The position numbers were made by a program, and so were the translations under genes. From positions 682,001 through 746,000 of the forward strand of contig NZ_JACZDF010000001.1 of NCBI RefSeq assembly GCF_014852685.1: a stretch of 64,000 nucleotides of DNA, in the 5' to 3' direction. The stretch is from Flavimobilis rhizosphaerae. Its GTDB lineage: Bacteria; Actinomycetota; Actinomycetes; Actinomycetales; Cellulomonadaceae. This document shows positions 25,445-34,174 of the stretch, one piece after another (the stretch's first letter is position 1; the number at the start of each line of letters is the position of its first letter). The notes below the pieces were generated by a model, which saw only the letters and a program-made list of their open reading frames with translations, did no database searches and had not been told where the DNA came from.

Positions 25445-26425
25445 TCAGCGACGCGTGTCGATGAGCGTCGGTGCGCGGTGCTTGGCCTGGCCTCGACGGA
25501 GGGTGAAGCGGACCGTCGGCTCGTCACCCGCGTCCTCGTGCGTCGAGAACACCCACCATCGACCTGCCCACAGACCCGTCACCTGCCACCGACCGTCGGC
25601 ATCGGTCTCGACGTACTCGCCCCAGCCGTCCGCCGAGACGACATAGACGGTCGTTCCGGCGAGGGGCCTCTTCGTGCGGTCGACGACCATGCCGGTGACG
25701 GTCGTGCCGCGCGCGAGCGTGATGTTCGCCGTCGTGGTGCCTGTCGTGCGGCTCGTGACGCGCTTCTTCGTGAGGACGCCCCGCTTCTGCCAGGAGAGGT
25801 CCGGCGCGTGCTCGTTGCCGTCGGCAGGGTCGGCGAGGACGACATAGCTGCCGCGGACGGCCCCACGGATCGTGTAGCGGCCGCGCTCGTCGGTGCTGGT
25901 GGCACCGAGGTCGGTTCCGTTCGCGTCGCGCACGACGACCCCGACACCCTCGTACACCTTGCCGTGGCGATCACGGACGACGCCCGAGATCGTGGCCTTG
26001 CCTGTGCGCGCAGTGAGTGCGACAGCGGAGGTCCGTCCCTTGCTCACGGTGATGCGCTTGGCGGTGTTGAGGCCGCTGATCGCGACGGAGTACTTCCCGG
26101 CAGGCACGCCGGAGAACGTGAAGACCTTGCCCCGCTGCTTCGCGGTGATGCCGACCGGGTACGTGACGCCGTCGACAACGGTCATGAGCATGACCGACTC
26201 GACGTTCGCGGTGCTCCACCAGGCCTTGGGGGCCTTGATGGTCACCTTGATCTTGCCGGTCGTCACGCGCTTGGCGGTGGCCGTGACGACCGTGGTCGTC
26301 GCCTCGGTTGTGGCGGGTGCTGCCTGGGCCGGTGCGGCCGCGCCGGCCGCGAGGGCCAGCGCGATGACGAGCGCGGCGGCGCCACGACGGGCGCGCGTGT
26401 GCCGCGCGGGAGTGTCTGGGTGCAT
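25445..26425 (-). CDS. Secreted protein with carboxypeptidase-regulatory-like (transthyretin-like) repeats
   Basis: 326 residues. A clear Sec signal peptide: basic 'RHTRARRGAAALV', hydrophobic core, and cleavage after 'AQA' near residue 35. The mature protein holds a series of ~75-residue beta-sandwich units. 'FTFSGVPAGKYSVAISGLNT' starts one. 'ATISGVVRDRHGKVYEGVGV ... DERGRYTIRGAVRGSYVVLA' and 'TVTGMVVDRTKRPLAGTTV ... DADGRWQVTGLWAGRWWVF' are textbook CarboxypepD_reg modules. No catalytic domain is attached, so it is probably a cell-surface or extracellular binding or structural protein. It follows the cutinase-like gene on the same strand (76 bases apart), and they may share a transcript. 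Confidence 0.75.
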   Translation of the reverse strand: MHPDTPARHTRARRGAAALVIALALAAGAAAPAQAAPATTEATTTVVTATAKRVTTGKIKVTIKAPKAWWSTANVESVMLMTVVDGVTYPVGITAKQRGKVFTFSGVPAGKYSVAISGLNTAKRITVSKGRTSAVALTARTGKATISGVVRDRHGKVYEGVGVVVRDANGTDLGATSTDERGRYTIRGAVRGSYVVLADPADGNEHAPDLSWQKRGVLTKKRVTSRTTGTTTANITLARGTTVTGMVVDRTKRPLAGTTVYVVSADGWGEYVETDADGRWQVTGLWAGRWWVFSTHEDAGDEPTVRFTLRRGQAKHRAPTLIDTRR

Positions 26426-26501
26426 CGAGGTGTCCTGTCTGAGGGAGGGGACGGTGGAGGGGGGTCCGGCCGCCGCACGCGGTCCGACGGCCGGTCGGAC
26501 G

Positions 26502-27743
26502 TCAGTCGCGCAGCACGTCGAAGTGGTCGATCGCGTCGTTCCACTTGATCTTGTCGGGGAGGGTGGCGAGGTTCGCGTGGTACTGGAGCGGCTCGACGAC
26601 GAGCCTCTCGTCCGGGCGGGAGGTCCGCTTGTTCACTGCTGCCCACCGGTACATCGACCGGTTCCAGACCGAGCTGATCGAGTCGCGTGCAAACCCCGTG
26701 ACGACCTTTGTGCCGCCGATCTTGGCGGAGTCGAGCACAAGCCTGCTCCTCGAGGCGTTGGTGTACGCGCACATCTCGCCAGGGTCGCACGCGCCGTTGC
26801 CTGACGAGGGCATGACGCGGGGAGTGACGTACGCGGAGACGAGCCCTGCCACCGTCGACGTCTTGTAGGTGCTGCTGTGGGCGGTCCACGCGGTGATGCC
26901 GGGGATGGTCCTGAAGCCGAAGCTGCACAGCGGGTCGCGGTTGGCGCAGAAGGAGACGGTCCGGTTCTGGTCCTTGAGGAGCGAGCTGTACCTGCCCGGA
27001 CGCAGGCGGTCGATTTTGGTCACAGCCTTCTGGTAGGCGAGCCAGAACTCTCTGGCCGTCGTCGAGACGGTCGCGGCGGAGCGCAGCGCACTCTCACCCG
27101 CGGTGCCGAGCCCCTTGATCTTGTCCCACTGGCTCTCCCAGACGTGCTTGCCGGACGAGTTGACGAGGTTGCCATACATGACGCTCGTGTCGTTGTTCGG
27201 GTCGGCGAGGAGGATCGTGGCCTTGACGTTTCTGACGACGTCCGTGTTGGTGCCAAAGCTGGCGAGCGCGGCATGCGTCACCCACGCGCCCTGGGAGTAT
27301 CCGACGACGACGACCTTGGCGCTCGGGCAGGTCTTGCGATAGTGCGCGATGCGGTCCCGCAGCTTCGTGACGCCGGTGTCGGCGGACTTGACGTAGTTGG
27401 TGACCTCCGTGGCCGTCACTTTTTTCGGCAGGCCGGCGGCAGGGTAGTTGAGCGCTTCCTTCTTGAACGTCGTCACCCGGGTGGTGCGGTACGAGGAGGC
27501 CTTGAGGTCGCTCTCGATCCGGTTGAGAACGTTGCGGACCGTCTCGCCGTACCCGCCGAACTCCTTGATCTTCGCGTCTGTGCGCTCACCCGACCCTGCG
27601 ACGCCGAGGAGCACGATGTCGGCGCACGTGGTGGTCACCAACTTGGCGGGGCCGACAGCGGCCTGGGCGGCAGGGGCCGTAGCGACACCGGCTGCGCCGA
27701 GTGCGAGTCCGGCGGCCAGTGCCGCCGAGACGATTTTCTTCAT
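26502..27743 (-). CDS. Secreted cutinase-family serine esterase with C-terminal I36-inhibitor-like domain
   Basis: 413 residues. A Sec signal peptide ends with 'AQA' at about residue 28. The cutinase-type alpha/beta hydrolase domain has Cys40 in 'TTCADIVLLGVAGSGE', the partner-type Cys in 'KTCPSAKVVVVGYSQGAWVTH' with nucleophile S150, 'ILLADPNND' and a later His (probably in 'WTAHSST'). It should hydrolyse esters outside the cell; substrate (cutin, lipids, polyester) is unknown. From about residue 315 'CDPGEMCAYTNASRSRLVLD ... ISSVWNRS' resembles the peptidase inhibitor I36/gamma-crystallin-like fold, a domain not normally joined to cutinases. ATG start with GGAGACACC upstream. Confidence 0.75.
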   Translation of the reverse strand: MKKIVSAALAAGLALGAAGVATAPAAQAAVGPAKLVTTTCADIVLLGVAGSGERTDAKIKEFGGYGETVRNVLNRIESDLKASSYRTTRVTTFKKEALNYPAAGLPKKVTATEVTNYVKSADTGVTKLRDRIAHYRKTCPSAKVVVVGYSQGAWVTHAALASFGTNTDVVRNVKATILLADPNNDTSVMYGNLVNSSGKHVWESQWDKIKGLGTAGESALRSAATVSTTAREFWLAYQKAVTKIDRLRPGRYSSLLKDQNRTVSFCANRDPLCSFGFRTIPGITAWTAHSSTYKTSTVAGLVSAYVTPRVMPSSGNGACDPGEMCAYTNASRSRLVLDSAKIGGTKVVTGFARDSISSVWNRSMYRWAAVNKRTSRPDERLVVEPLQYHANLATLPDKIKWNDAIDHFDVLRD

Positions 27744-27869
27744 AGGTGTCTCCTCGTCGTCGGGGCAGTTCTGCCCTCGTCGATGACGAGACTAGTGACG
27801 AGTCGGCTACTTCGGAAGCGTCGGCACGTGTCCACTTTTCCCGACAGGTCAGACGCTGGGGAGGCGTGA

Positions 27870-27903
27870 GGGCGGGGCGACCCCCGTCGGGCCGCGCCCG
27901 CCC
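27870..27903 (-). terminator. Terminator of the glycosyltransferase gene
   Basis: Outer 7-bp stem (27870-27876 with 27897-27903) and inner CGAC/GTCG stem with CCCC loop. It lies 14 bases beyond the stop of the minus-strand glycosyltransferase and ahead of the cutinase promoter region. Confidence 0.45.
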
Positions 27904-27916
27904 GTTGGCGTGACGT

Positions 27917-29056
27917 TCAGGCGCGCGGCAGCCCGAGGTAGCCCTGAAGGGTCTGCGCGACCTCGTCCCACGTCCAGTCACGGGCGACGCGCTCGCGGCC
28001 GGCGGCACCCATGCGCCGTGCCTTCTCGGGGTCCTCGAGGAGCTCGACGATGCGCGCGGCGATGTCGGCAGGGTCGCGCGGGTCCACGACGTAGCCGGTG
28101 ACGCCCTCCTCGATCGCGTCGGGCGCGCCGCCCGAGCGGCCGACGATGACCGGCAGACCGGTCGCGGCGCCCTCGAAGAAGGCGAGGGGCAGCCCCTCGG
28201 GCTCGAGGCCCATGAGCCGGGTGCGGGACGGCATCGCGAAGACGTCGCCCGCGTCGACGTACGGGGGGACCTCGGCCCAGGGGAGCGGGCCGGTGAGGAT
28301 GACGCTGTCGCCGACGCCGTGCCGGGCGACGAGCTTCTCGACGGGGCGTCGGGCCGAGCCGTCACCGACGATGAGAAGGACCGCCCCGGGCACGGAGGCG
28401 AGGACGGTCGGCCACGCGCGCACGAGCAGGTCCTGGCCCTTGCGTGCGACGAGCCGTGCGGCGCACACGACGACAGGCGCGTCGGGCGCGATGCCGAGGC
28501 GCGCACGCACCTCGGCGCCGCCGTTGTCGGGCCGGAAGCGGGTGACGTCGGCGCCCGGGTGGAGGCGGCGCATACGGTCGCGGGCCGCCGGGGTCATGGG
28601 CCGCGCGATGATGTCGCGGCACCAGTCGTTGATGAAGGTGACGTGGTCGGTCGCCTCGCCCGCGGTGCGGATGACGCGCCGCACACCGGGGACGCGTGCC
28701 CACCAGGTCTCGGCGGAGTGCGTGATGCCGACGATGCGCTGCGCCCCGGCCTCGCGCAGCGCCGGGGCGAGGAGCGCGAGCGGCGCCGACGCGCCGAACA
28801 CGACACGGTCGCACTCGTAGGTCCGGAACGTCTCGAGGACCTCGCGGCGCACGCGTGCCGTCGGCAGGAGCGTCGTGCGCCGGTCGCGGACGACGGGGTA
28901 GGGGAGGGTCGCGTCGAGCTCGGCGGAGCCCGGCATCGCGGACGTGTGAACGACGACCTCGTCCGCGGGAAACCTGTCGGCGACCGCCTGGACGAACGCC
29001 TCGATCCCTCCCTGGCGGGGCGGGAAGTCGTTCGTGACGATGAGCGTCCTGGGCAC
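27917..29056 (-). CDS. GT4-family glycosyltransferase, PimB-like
   Basis: 379 residues from the GTG at 29056, with GAGGAGG upstream; the frame runs further but the family starts at 'TLIVTNDFPPRQGGIE'. It has a GT-B fold. The N-terminal glycine motif 'PPRQGGIEAFV' is intact. The donor domain has 'VVCAARLVARKGQDLLVRAWP' and ends in 'MPSRTRLMGLEPEGLPLAFFEGAATGLPVI', the GT4 EX7E-type motif. It is close to actinobacterial PimB/MgtA mannosyltransferases that extend phosphatidylinositol mannosides or related glycolipids on the inner membrane face, using GDP-mannose. The exact acceptor is not certain. It stands alone on the minus strand, divergent from rpmE. Confidence 0.85.
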   Translation of the reverse strand: MPRTLIVTNDFPPRQGGIEAFVQAVADRFPADEVVVHTSAMPGSAELDATLPYPVVRDRRTTLLPTARVRREVLETFRTYECDRVVFGASAPLALLAPALREAGAQRIVGITHSAETWWARVPGVRRVIRTAGEATDHVTFINDWCRDIIARPMTPAARDRMRRLHPGADVTRFRPDNGGAEVRARLGIAPDAPVVVCAARLVARKGQDLLVRAWPTVLASVPGAVLLIVGDGSARRPVEKLVARHGVGDSVILTGPLPWAEVPPYVDAGDVFAMPSRTRLMGLEPEGLPLAFFEGAATGLPVIVGRSGGAPDAIEEGVTGYVVDPRDPADIAARIVELLEDPEKARRMGAAGRERVARDWTWDEVAQTLQGYLGLPRA

Positions 29057-29277
29057 CTGTCCTCCTCGGCCGGCGCGCCGCGGCGCGGCGCATCCGCACC
29101 ATCGTAGGGGCGCGGGTCCTCTCGGCAGCCGGTGCGCGCCGGGCTGCGCCGACGTGAGCGGCCCCACCGCACGCACCGCGCACGAGCCTTGACGGCCGTG
29201 GCACAATGGAGCGCTGGGATTCCGGTTCACGGCCGCGAGGTGCGGGCGACCCGGGACCCTCTCACATGAGGAGAACC

Positions 29278-29493
29278 ATGAAGAAGGACATCCACCCGGA
29301 GTACGTGGAGACCACGGTCTACTGCACCTGTGGCAACACGTTCACCACGCGCTCGACGAAGACCTCGGGCGAGATCCGCGCGGACGTGTGCAGCGCCTGC
29401 CACCCGTTCTACACGGGCAAGCAGAAGATCCTCGACACGGGCGGCCGCGTCGCGCGCTTCGAGGCTCGCTACGGCAAGAAGGCTGCCAACTAG
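29278..29493 (+). CDS. rpmE: 50S ribosomal protein L31 (zinc-binding form)
   Basis: 71 residues from the ATG at 29278, with ATGAGGAG upstream. 'MKKDIHPEY' begins the protein, and 'CTCGNTF' and '[13 protein letters not shown]' give the Cys set of the zinc-containing (C+) type, which in relatives is replaced under zinc starvation by a Cys-free paralogue. The usual tail '[13 protein letters not shown]' follows. It is separated from prfA by a 126-base gap with a long inverted repeat. Confidence 0.96.
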   Translation: MKKDIHPEYVETTVYCTCGNTFTTRSTKTSGEIRADVCSACHPFYTGKQKILDTGGRVARFEARYGKKAAN

Positions 29494-29501
29494 CTTTCTC
29501 A

Positions 29502-29571
29502 CCGACGCCGGCGGGACCACGACCGACAACCTCTCCAGGGGCAGTCGGAGCCGTGGACCCGCCGGCGTCGG
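29502..29571 (+). terminator. Long stem-loop between rpmE and prfA
   Basis: Exact 14-bp arms at 29502-29515 and 29558-29571 are continued inwards. After one mismatch CCACG/CGTGG pairs (29517-29521 with 29552-29556), then CCGAC/GTCGG (29523-29527 with 29544-29548). Together this gives about 24 pairs. It begins 8 bases after the rpmE stop and ends 48 bases before prfA. It could be a terminator, attenuator or processing site that keeps L31 output above RF1. Confidence 0.6.
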
Positions 29572-29619
29572 CCGTTCCCGGGCCTACCGCCCGGGATCCC
29601 CCGAGCACGAGAGGCACTG

Positions 29620-30720
29620 ATGAGCACCCCCGTCGGGCCCGAGGCCTTCGCGGCCGTCGAGCCCCTCCTCGCCGAGCACGCCGAGATCGAGCAGCAGCTC
29701 GCCGACCCCGCGGTCCACGCCGACGGCGACCGTGCGCGTACCCTCGGCCGTCGCTATGCCGAGCTCGGCCGCGTCGTCGGCGCGTACCGTGCGTGGCGCG
29801 CCGCCGAGGACGACCTCGGCGCGGCGCGCGAGATGGCCGGGGAGGACGAGGGGTTCGCCGCCGAGGTCCCCGGCCTCGAGGAGGCCGCGACGGACGCGGC
29901 CGAGCACCTGCGGCGCGTCCTCGTGCCACGTGACCCCGACGACGCGCGCGACGTCATCCTCGAGATCAAGGCGGGGGAGGGCGGCGAGGAGTCCGCGCTC
30001 TTCGCGGGCGACCTGCTGCGCATGTACCTGCGCTACGCGGAGCACCGCGGCTGGCGCACCGAGATCCTCGAGCGCACCGAGTCGGACCTCGGCGGCTTCA
30101 AGGACGTCCAGGTCGCCGTCAAGGCGCGTCGCACCGTCGCCCCCGAGGACGGCGTGTGGGCGGCCCTCAAGTACGAGGGTGGCGTCCATCGCGTCCAGCG
30201 CGTGCCCGTCACGGAGTCGCAGGGACGCATCCACACGTCGGCGGTCGGTGTGCTCGTCTTCCCCGAGGTCGAGGACGCGGGCGAGGTCGTCATCGACCCG
30301 AACGACCTGCGCATCGACGTCTACCGCTCGTCCGGCCCGGGCGGCCAGTCGGTCAACACGACCGACTCCGCGGTCCGCATCACGCACGTGCCGACCGGCA
30401 TCGTCGTCTCGATGCAGAACGAGAAGTCCCAGCTGCAGAACCGCGAGCAGGCCATGCGCGTCCTGCGCGCGCGCCTCCTCGCCGCGCAGCAGGAGGAGGC
30501 GGCCGCCGCCGCGAACGACATCCGACGCTCGCAGGTGCGGACCGTCGACCGCTCCGAGCGGATCCGCACCTACAACTTCCCCGAGAACCGCATCGCGGAC
30601 CACCGCACCGGCTACAAGGCGTACAACCTCGACACGGTGCTCGACGGCGAGCTCGGCCCCGTCATCGCGTCGGCGATCGAGGCCGACGAGGCAGCGCGCC
30701 TCGCCGGCACGTCCGAGTGA
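29620..30720 (+). CDS. prfA: Peptide chain release factor 1
   Basis: 366 residues. It recognises UAA and UAG in the ribosomal A site and triggers release of the peptide. The 'PVTESQG' loop contains the PxT tripeptide of RF1 (RF2 has SPF). '[20 protein letters not shown]' carries the GGQ whose Gln is methylated by PrmC, encoded next. The coiled N-terminal domain and the C-terminal '[20 protein letters not shown]' are as usual. ATG start; GAGAGGCACTG upstream provides a weak binding site. prmC starts 2 bases after the stop. Confidence 0.96.
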   Translation: MSTPVGPEAFAAVEPLLAEHAEIEQQLADPAVHADGDRARTLGRRYAELGRVVGAYRAWRAAEDDLGAAREMAGEDEGFAAEVPGLEEAATDAAEHLRRVLVPRDPDDARDVILEIKAGEGGEESALFAGDLLRMYLRYAEHRGWRTEILERTESDLGGFKDVQVAVKARRTVAPEDGVWAALKYEGGVHRVQRVPVTESQGRIHTSAVGVLVFPEVEDAGEVVIDPNDLRIDVYRSSGPGGQSVNTTDSAVRITHVPTGIVVSMQNEKSQLQNREQAMRVLRARLLAAQQEEAAAAANDIRRSQVRTVDRSERIRTYNFPENRIADHRTGYKAYNLDTVLDGELGPVIASAIEADEAARLAGTSE

Positions 30721-30722
30721 CC

Positions 30723-31652
30723 ATGGACCTCGCCGGGACGACACGCGTCCGGGACGCGCTCGCGCTCGCCGACGCGCTGCTCGCGGACGCGGGCGTGCCC
30801 AGCCCGCGTGTCGACGCCGAGCTGCTGTGCGCGCACGCCGCGGGCGCCGACCGCTCGGCGGTGACGACTGCGAGCCTCCTCGGCCGGACGCTCGCCGACC
30901 TCGGCCCCGACGTCGCCGACGCGTTCGCGCGGCTCGTCGCGGCGCGCGCCGAGCGCCGTCCCCTCCAGCACCTCACGGGCCGCGCCCCCTTCCGGCACCT
31001 CGATCTCGAGGTCGGGCCCGGCGTCTTCGTGCCGCGCCCCGAGACGGAGGACGTCGCACAGGTCGCGATCGACGAGGCTGCCAGCGTCGTCGCGGAGCGC
31101 GGCGACGCCCTCGTCGTCGACCTCTGCACGGGGTCGGCCGCGATCGCGCTCGCGGTCGCGACCGAGGTCCCGGGCGCGGAGGTCCGTGCGGTCGAGCTCG
31201 ACGCCGACGCGCACGCGTGGGCCGCACGCAACGTCGCGCGCGTCGAGGCAGCGACCGGGGCGCGCGTCGGGCTCGTCCGGGGTGACGCCCGCACCGCGCT
31301 CCGTCACCTCGACGGCACGGTCGACGTCGTCGTCTCCAACCCCCCGTACGTGCCCTCCGACGCGGTGCCGCGCGACCCCGAGGTCGCCCGGCACGACCCC
31401 GCGGTCGCGCTCTACGGCCTCGGCGTCGACGGCCTCGAGGTGCCCCGCGGCGTCACGGCCGCGGCCGTGCGGCTCCTGCGTCCCGGCGGGCTCTACGTCA
31501 TGGAGCACGCCGAGGTCCAGGCCGAGGCCGCGCGCGCGATGGCCGCGGCTGCGGGCCTCGTCGACGTGCGCACCGTCCCGGACCTCACCGGTCGCCCCAG
31601 GACGGTCGTCGCACGTCGGCCGCTCGCAGTCGTGGGAGGATCGGAGTCGTGA
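30723..31652 (+). CDS. prmC: Release factor glutamine N5-methyltransferase
   Basis: 309 residues from the ATG at 30723. It methylates the GGQ glutamine of RF1 and RF2 with AdoMet. The N-terminal helical bundle has 'SPRVDAELLCAHAAG' and 'RRPLQHLTGRAPFRHLDLEV'. The Rossmann domain has 'VVDLCTGSAAIALAVA' (motif I) and 'VVVSNPPYVPSD' (NPPY catalytic motif). The genes prfA-prmC-tsaC-wecA/tagO are joined by overlaps or tiny gaps, a standard actinobacterial operon. The stop overlaps tsaC as GTGA. Confidence 0.95.
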   Translation: MDLAGTTRVRDALALADALLADAGVPSPRVDAELLCAHAAGADRSAVTTASLLGRTLADLGPDVADAFARLVAARAERRPLQHLTGRAPFRHLDLEVGPGVFVPRPETEDVAQVAIDEAASVVAERGDALVVDLCTGSAAIALAVATEVPGAEVRAVELDADAHAWAARNVARVEAATGARVGLVRGDARTALRHLDGTVDVVVSNPPYVPSDAVPRDPEVARHDPAVALYGLGVDGLEVPRGVTAAAVRLLRPGGLYVMEHAEVQAEAARAMAAAAGLVDVRTVPDLTGRPRTVVARRPLAVVGGSES

Positions 31653-32398
31653 CGCACGCGATCCTCCCCGCTTCCGACCCTCAGTCGTGGGGGCCCGCAC
31701 TCGACGAGGCCGTGGCCGCCGTCCAGCGCGGAGCCGTCGTCGTCCTGCCGACCGACACCGTCTACGGCGTCGGTGCGGACGCGTTCTCGCCCGCGGCCGT
31801 CGCGGCCGTGCTCGCGGCCAAGGGCCGCGGCCGGCAGATGCCGCCGCCGGTCCTCGTGCCCGATGCCCGCACGCTCGACGGCCTCGCAACCGAGGTCTCC
31901 GACGACGTGCGTGCGCTCGTCGACGCGTTCTGGCCGGGCGGGCTCACGCTCATCTGCCGCGCGCAGCCGACCCTCGCGTGGGACCTCGGCGAGACCCACG
32001 GCACCGTCGCCCTCCGCATGCCTGACCACCCGGCCGCGCTCGCGCTCCTGCGGCGCACGGGACCGCTCGCGGTCTCGAGCGCCAACCTCACGGGGCAGGC
32101 GGCCGCGCTCGAGGTCGCCGACGCCGCCGCGCAGCTCGGCGGCGCGGTCGCGGTCTACCTCGACGGCGGCCCCGTCCCCGGGGGCGTCGCGTCGACGATC
32201 GTCGACGCGACGGGCGACGTGCCCGTCGTCGTCCGCGCGGGCGCGATCTCGCTCGAGCGGCTGCGCGAGGTTGTGCCCGGGCTGCGTGACGCGGGCGAGC
32301 CCGCGCCCGCCGAGCCGACTCCAGCCGCGCCGACTCTCGACGCGCCGTCCGCCCCGGCGGAGGGCACGGGGGACGAGACCCCCGAAGCGCTCCGGTGA
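31649..32398 (+). CDS. tsaC: L-threonylcarbamoyladenylate synthase (Sua5/YrdC family)
   Basis: 249 residues from the GTG overlapping the prmC stop. It forms threonylcarbamoyl-AMP from threonine, bicarbonate and ATP for the t6A37 modification of ANN-decoding tRNAs. 'VVVLPTDTVYGVGADAFSP' is the substrate-binding motif and 'FWPGGLTLIC', 'TVALRMPDHPAALALLR' and 'AVSSANLTGQ' complete the YrdC fold. Where many relatives have a KxRSxxxP segment this one reads 'KGRGRQMPPPVLV', as in other actinobacteria. The last ~35 residues are a Pro/Ala-rich tail without the Sua5 domain. The stop overlaps the next gene as GTGA. Confidence 0.93.
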   Translation: MTHAILPASDPQSWGPALDEAVAAVQRGAVVVLPTDTVYGVGADAFSPAAVAAVLAAKGRGRQMPPPVLVPDARTLDGLATEVSDDVRALVDAFWPGGLTLICRAQPTLAWDLGETHGTVALRMPDHPAALALLRRTGPLAVSSANLTGQAAALEVADAAAQLGGAVAVYLDGGPVPGGVASTIVDATGDVPVVVRAGAISLERLREVVPGLRDAGEPAPAEPTPAAPTLDAPSAPAEGTGDETPEALR

Positions 32399-33522
32399 GG
32401 GCCTATCTGCTCGTCGCACTCGTCGCCGCGACCGTGACCTTCCTCCTCACGCCGCTCGCGCGGTGGATCGCCATGCGCACGGGCGGGATGACCGCTGTGC
32501 GCTCGCGCGACGTCCACACGGTGCCGACCCCGCGCCTCGGCGGACTCGCGATGCTTGCGGGGCTCGCGGTGTCGTTCCTCGTGGCCTCGAAGATCGGCTT
32601 CCTCGAGGACGTCTTCGCGTCGGGGGAGGCGTGGGCGATCCTCCTCGGCGCCGGCCTCGTCGCGCTGCTCGGCGCGGCGGACGACATCTGGGACCTCGAC
32701 TGGATGACGAAGCTCGCGGGGCAGATCCTCGCGGCCGGCGTCATGGCCTGGCAGGGCGTCCAGCTCATCACGGTGCCGATCGGCGGGCTGACGATCGGCT
32801 CGGGCCGCCTCTCCCTGTTTCTCACGGTCCTCGCGGTCGTCACCGCGATGAACGCCGTGAACTTCGTCGACGGCCTCGACGGGCTCGCCGCGGGTCTCAT
32901 CGCGATCGGCGGCAGCGCGTTCTTCCTCTACACCTACCTGCTCACGCAGTCGACGAACCCCACGGACTACTCCGACCTTGCGAGCCTCGCGACGATCGCC
33001 CTCGTGGGCGTGTGCCTCGGCTTCCTGCCGCACAACTTCCATCCCTCGCGACTCTTCATGGGCGACTCGGGCTCGATGCTCATCGGCCTCGTCATCGCGG
33101 CCGCCGCGATCGCCGTCACCGGACGCATCGACCCGGCACGCATCTCCGAGGGCCAGTCGATCCCCGCGTTCCTGCCGATCCTCCTGCCCGCAGCCATCAT
33201 CGTCCTCCCGCTCCTCGACATGGTGCTCGCCGTCCTCCGACGCACGCTCCAGGGCAAGAGCCCGTTCCATCCCGACCGCATGCACCTCCACCACCGGCTG
33301 CTGCAGCTTGGGCACACCCACCGTCGCGCGGTCGTCATCATGTACCTGTGGACGGCGGTCCTCGCGTTCGGCGCCGCCGCGCTCGTCGCGTTCACCGTGA
33401 CGCAGGTGCTCGCCGGCATGGCCATCGCCTCCGTCGTCGTCCTTGCACTCACCCTCGGTCCGCTCGGCCACCACGGCCGACGCGGCTCCGCCCCCGTCAC
33501 GGCCGGCGCCTCGCGGGCCTGA
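32395..33522 (+). CDS. Undecaprenyl-phosphate sugar-1-phosphate transferase, WecA/TagO family
   Basis: 375 residues from the GTG at 32395, overlapping tsaC. A polytopic membrane enzyme with about 10-11 hydrophobic spans. Family motifs: 'TVPTPRLGGLAML' (cytoplasmic loop 1), 'LLGAADDIWDLDWMTKLAGQ' with the Asp-Asp pair for Mg2+, 'NAVNFVDGLDGLAAG', 'FMGDSGSMLIG', and the His-rich loop 'PDRMHLHHRLLQLGHTHRRA'. It transfers GlcNAc-1-phosphate (probably) from UDP-GlcNAc to undecaprenyl phosphate, the first step in making wall teichoic acid-like, arabinogalactan-like or other surface polymers. Sugar choice is not proven. It sits just upstream of the ATP synthase genes, as in other actinobacteria. Confidence 0.9.
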   Translation: MRAYLLVALVAATVTFLLTPLARWIAMRTGGMTAVRSRDVHTVPTPRLGGLAMLAGLAVSFLVASKIGFLEDVFASGEAWAILLGAGLVALLGAADDIWDLDWMTKLAGQILAAGVMAWQGVQLITVPIGGLTIGSGRLSLFLTVLAVVTAMNAVNFVDGLDGLAAGLIAIGGSAFFLYTYLLTQSTNPTDYSDLASLATIALVGVCLGFLPHNFHPSRLFMGDSGSMLIGLVIAAAAIAVTGRIDPARISEGQSIPAFLPILLPAAIIVLPLLDMVLAVLRRTLQGKSPFHPDRMHLHHRLLQLGHTHRRAVVIMYLWTAVLAFGAAALVAFTVTQVLAGMAIASVVVLALTLGPLGHHGRRGSAPVTAGASRA

Positions 33523-33539
33523 CCGAACCAGGAGCTCTC

Positions 33540-34004
33540 ATGTCCCAGCCCACCGATCCGTCCCCGGTCCGTGCCGCGTTCGCAGGCGTGCTCCGTGCAG
33601 TGACGCTCTTCGTCGTCGCGGTCGCCGTGCTCGGCGCGGGTGCCGGCCTGCTCGTCGGAGGGACGCCCGGCCTCTGGGGCGGGCTCCTCGGCGCGGGGGT
33701 CGCGGCGTTCTTCTCCGTGACGACCGCGGTCATCATGGTGCGCACGGCCGACAAGCCGATGCACGTGACGAACGCGTGGGTCATCGGCGCGTGGCTCGCG
33801 AAGATGCTCGTCCTGCTCGTCGTGCTCGCGCTCCTCAAGGACGCGACGTTCTTCCACAAGGGTGTCTTCTTCGTCGTGCTCGTCGTCGCGGTCGTCGGCT
33901 CGATGGCGCTCGAGATGTGGCAGCTGCAGCGTGCCCGCATCCCTGTCGTGGATCTCACACAGCGTTCCGGCACGGAGACGGGGCCTGACGCCGAGGCCCC
34001 ATAG
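33540..34004 (+). CDS. atpI: Small membrane protein at the head of the atp operon (AtpI-like)
   Basis: 154 residues from the ATG at 33540 after AGGAG. Four hydrophobic segments: 'VTLFVVAVAVLGAGAGLLVG', 'LWGGLLGAGVAAFFSVTTAV', 'AWVIGAWLAKMLVLLVVLAL' and 'GVFFVVLVVAVVGSMALEMW', with a polar tail. Position directly before atpB and the four-span layout match AtpI-like proteins thought to help assemble the c-ring or handle Mg2+; similarity between AtpI proteins is low, so the name rests partly on context. Confidence 0.7.
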   Translation: MSQPTDPSPVRAAFAGVLRAVTLFVVAVAVLGAGAGLLVGGTPGLWGGLLGAGVAAFFSVTTAVIMVRTADKPMHVTNAWVIGAWLAKMLVLLVVLALLKDATFFHKGVFFVVLVVAVVGSMALEMWQLQRARIPVVDLTQRSGTETGPDAEAP

Positions 34005-34087
34005 GCCGTCACTTCCCGACGATCGCACGTACGCAACCCCTGCGGGCGTGGCGATCGTCACACACAGCGGGTCCTGAGGCCTCCGGC

Positions 34088-34116
34088 TGCGACAGTTCGC
34101 CGCGGCTCCATACGCT
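34088..34116 (+). promoter_or_regulatory. Candidate promoter for the atpB-C genes
   Basis: TGCGAC at 34088-34093, a 17-base spacer, and TACGCT at 34111-34116 (TAnnnT). The 170-base gap between atpI and atpB is otherwise the largest in the operon. Confidence 0.4.
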
Positions 34117-34174
34117 AGTCTGGGACCCGATTCCGACAATGTAGTCCGACGGCCCACGTCCGCACCCGCGTGGT

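Noticed and set aside
23320-25527. 735-codon minus-strand frame opposite rho
   Set aside because: Antisense to conserved rho; composition is that of reversed GC-rich codons.
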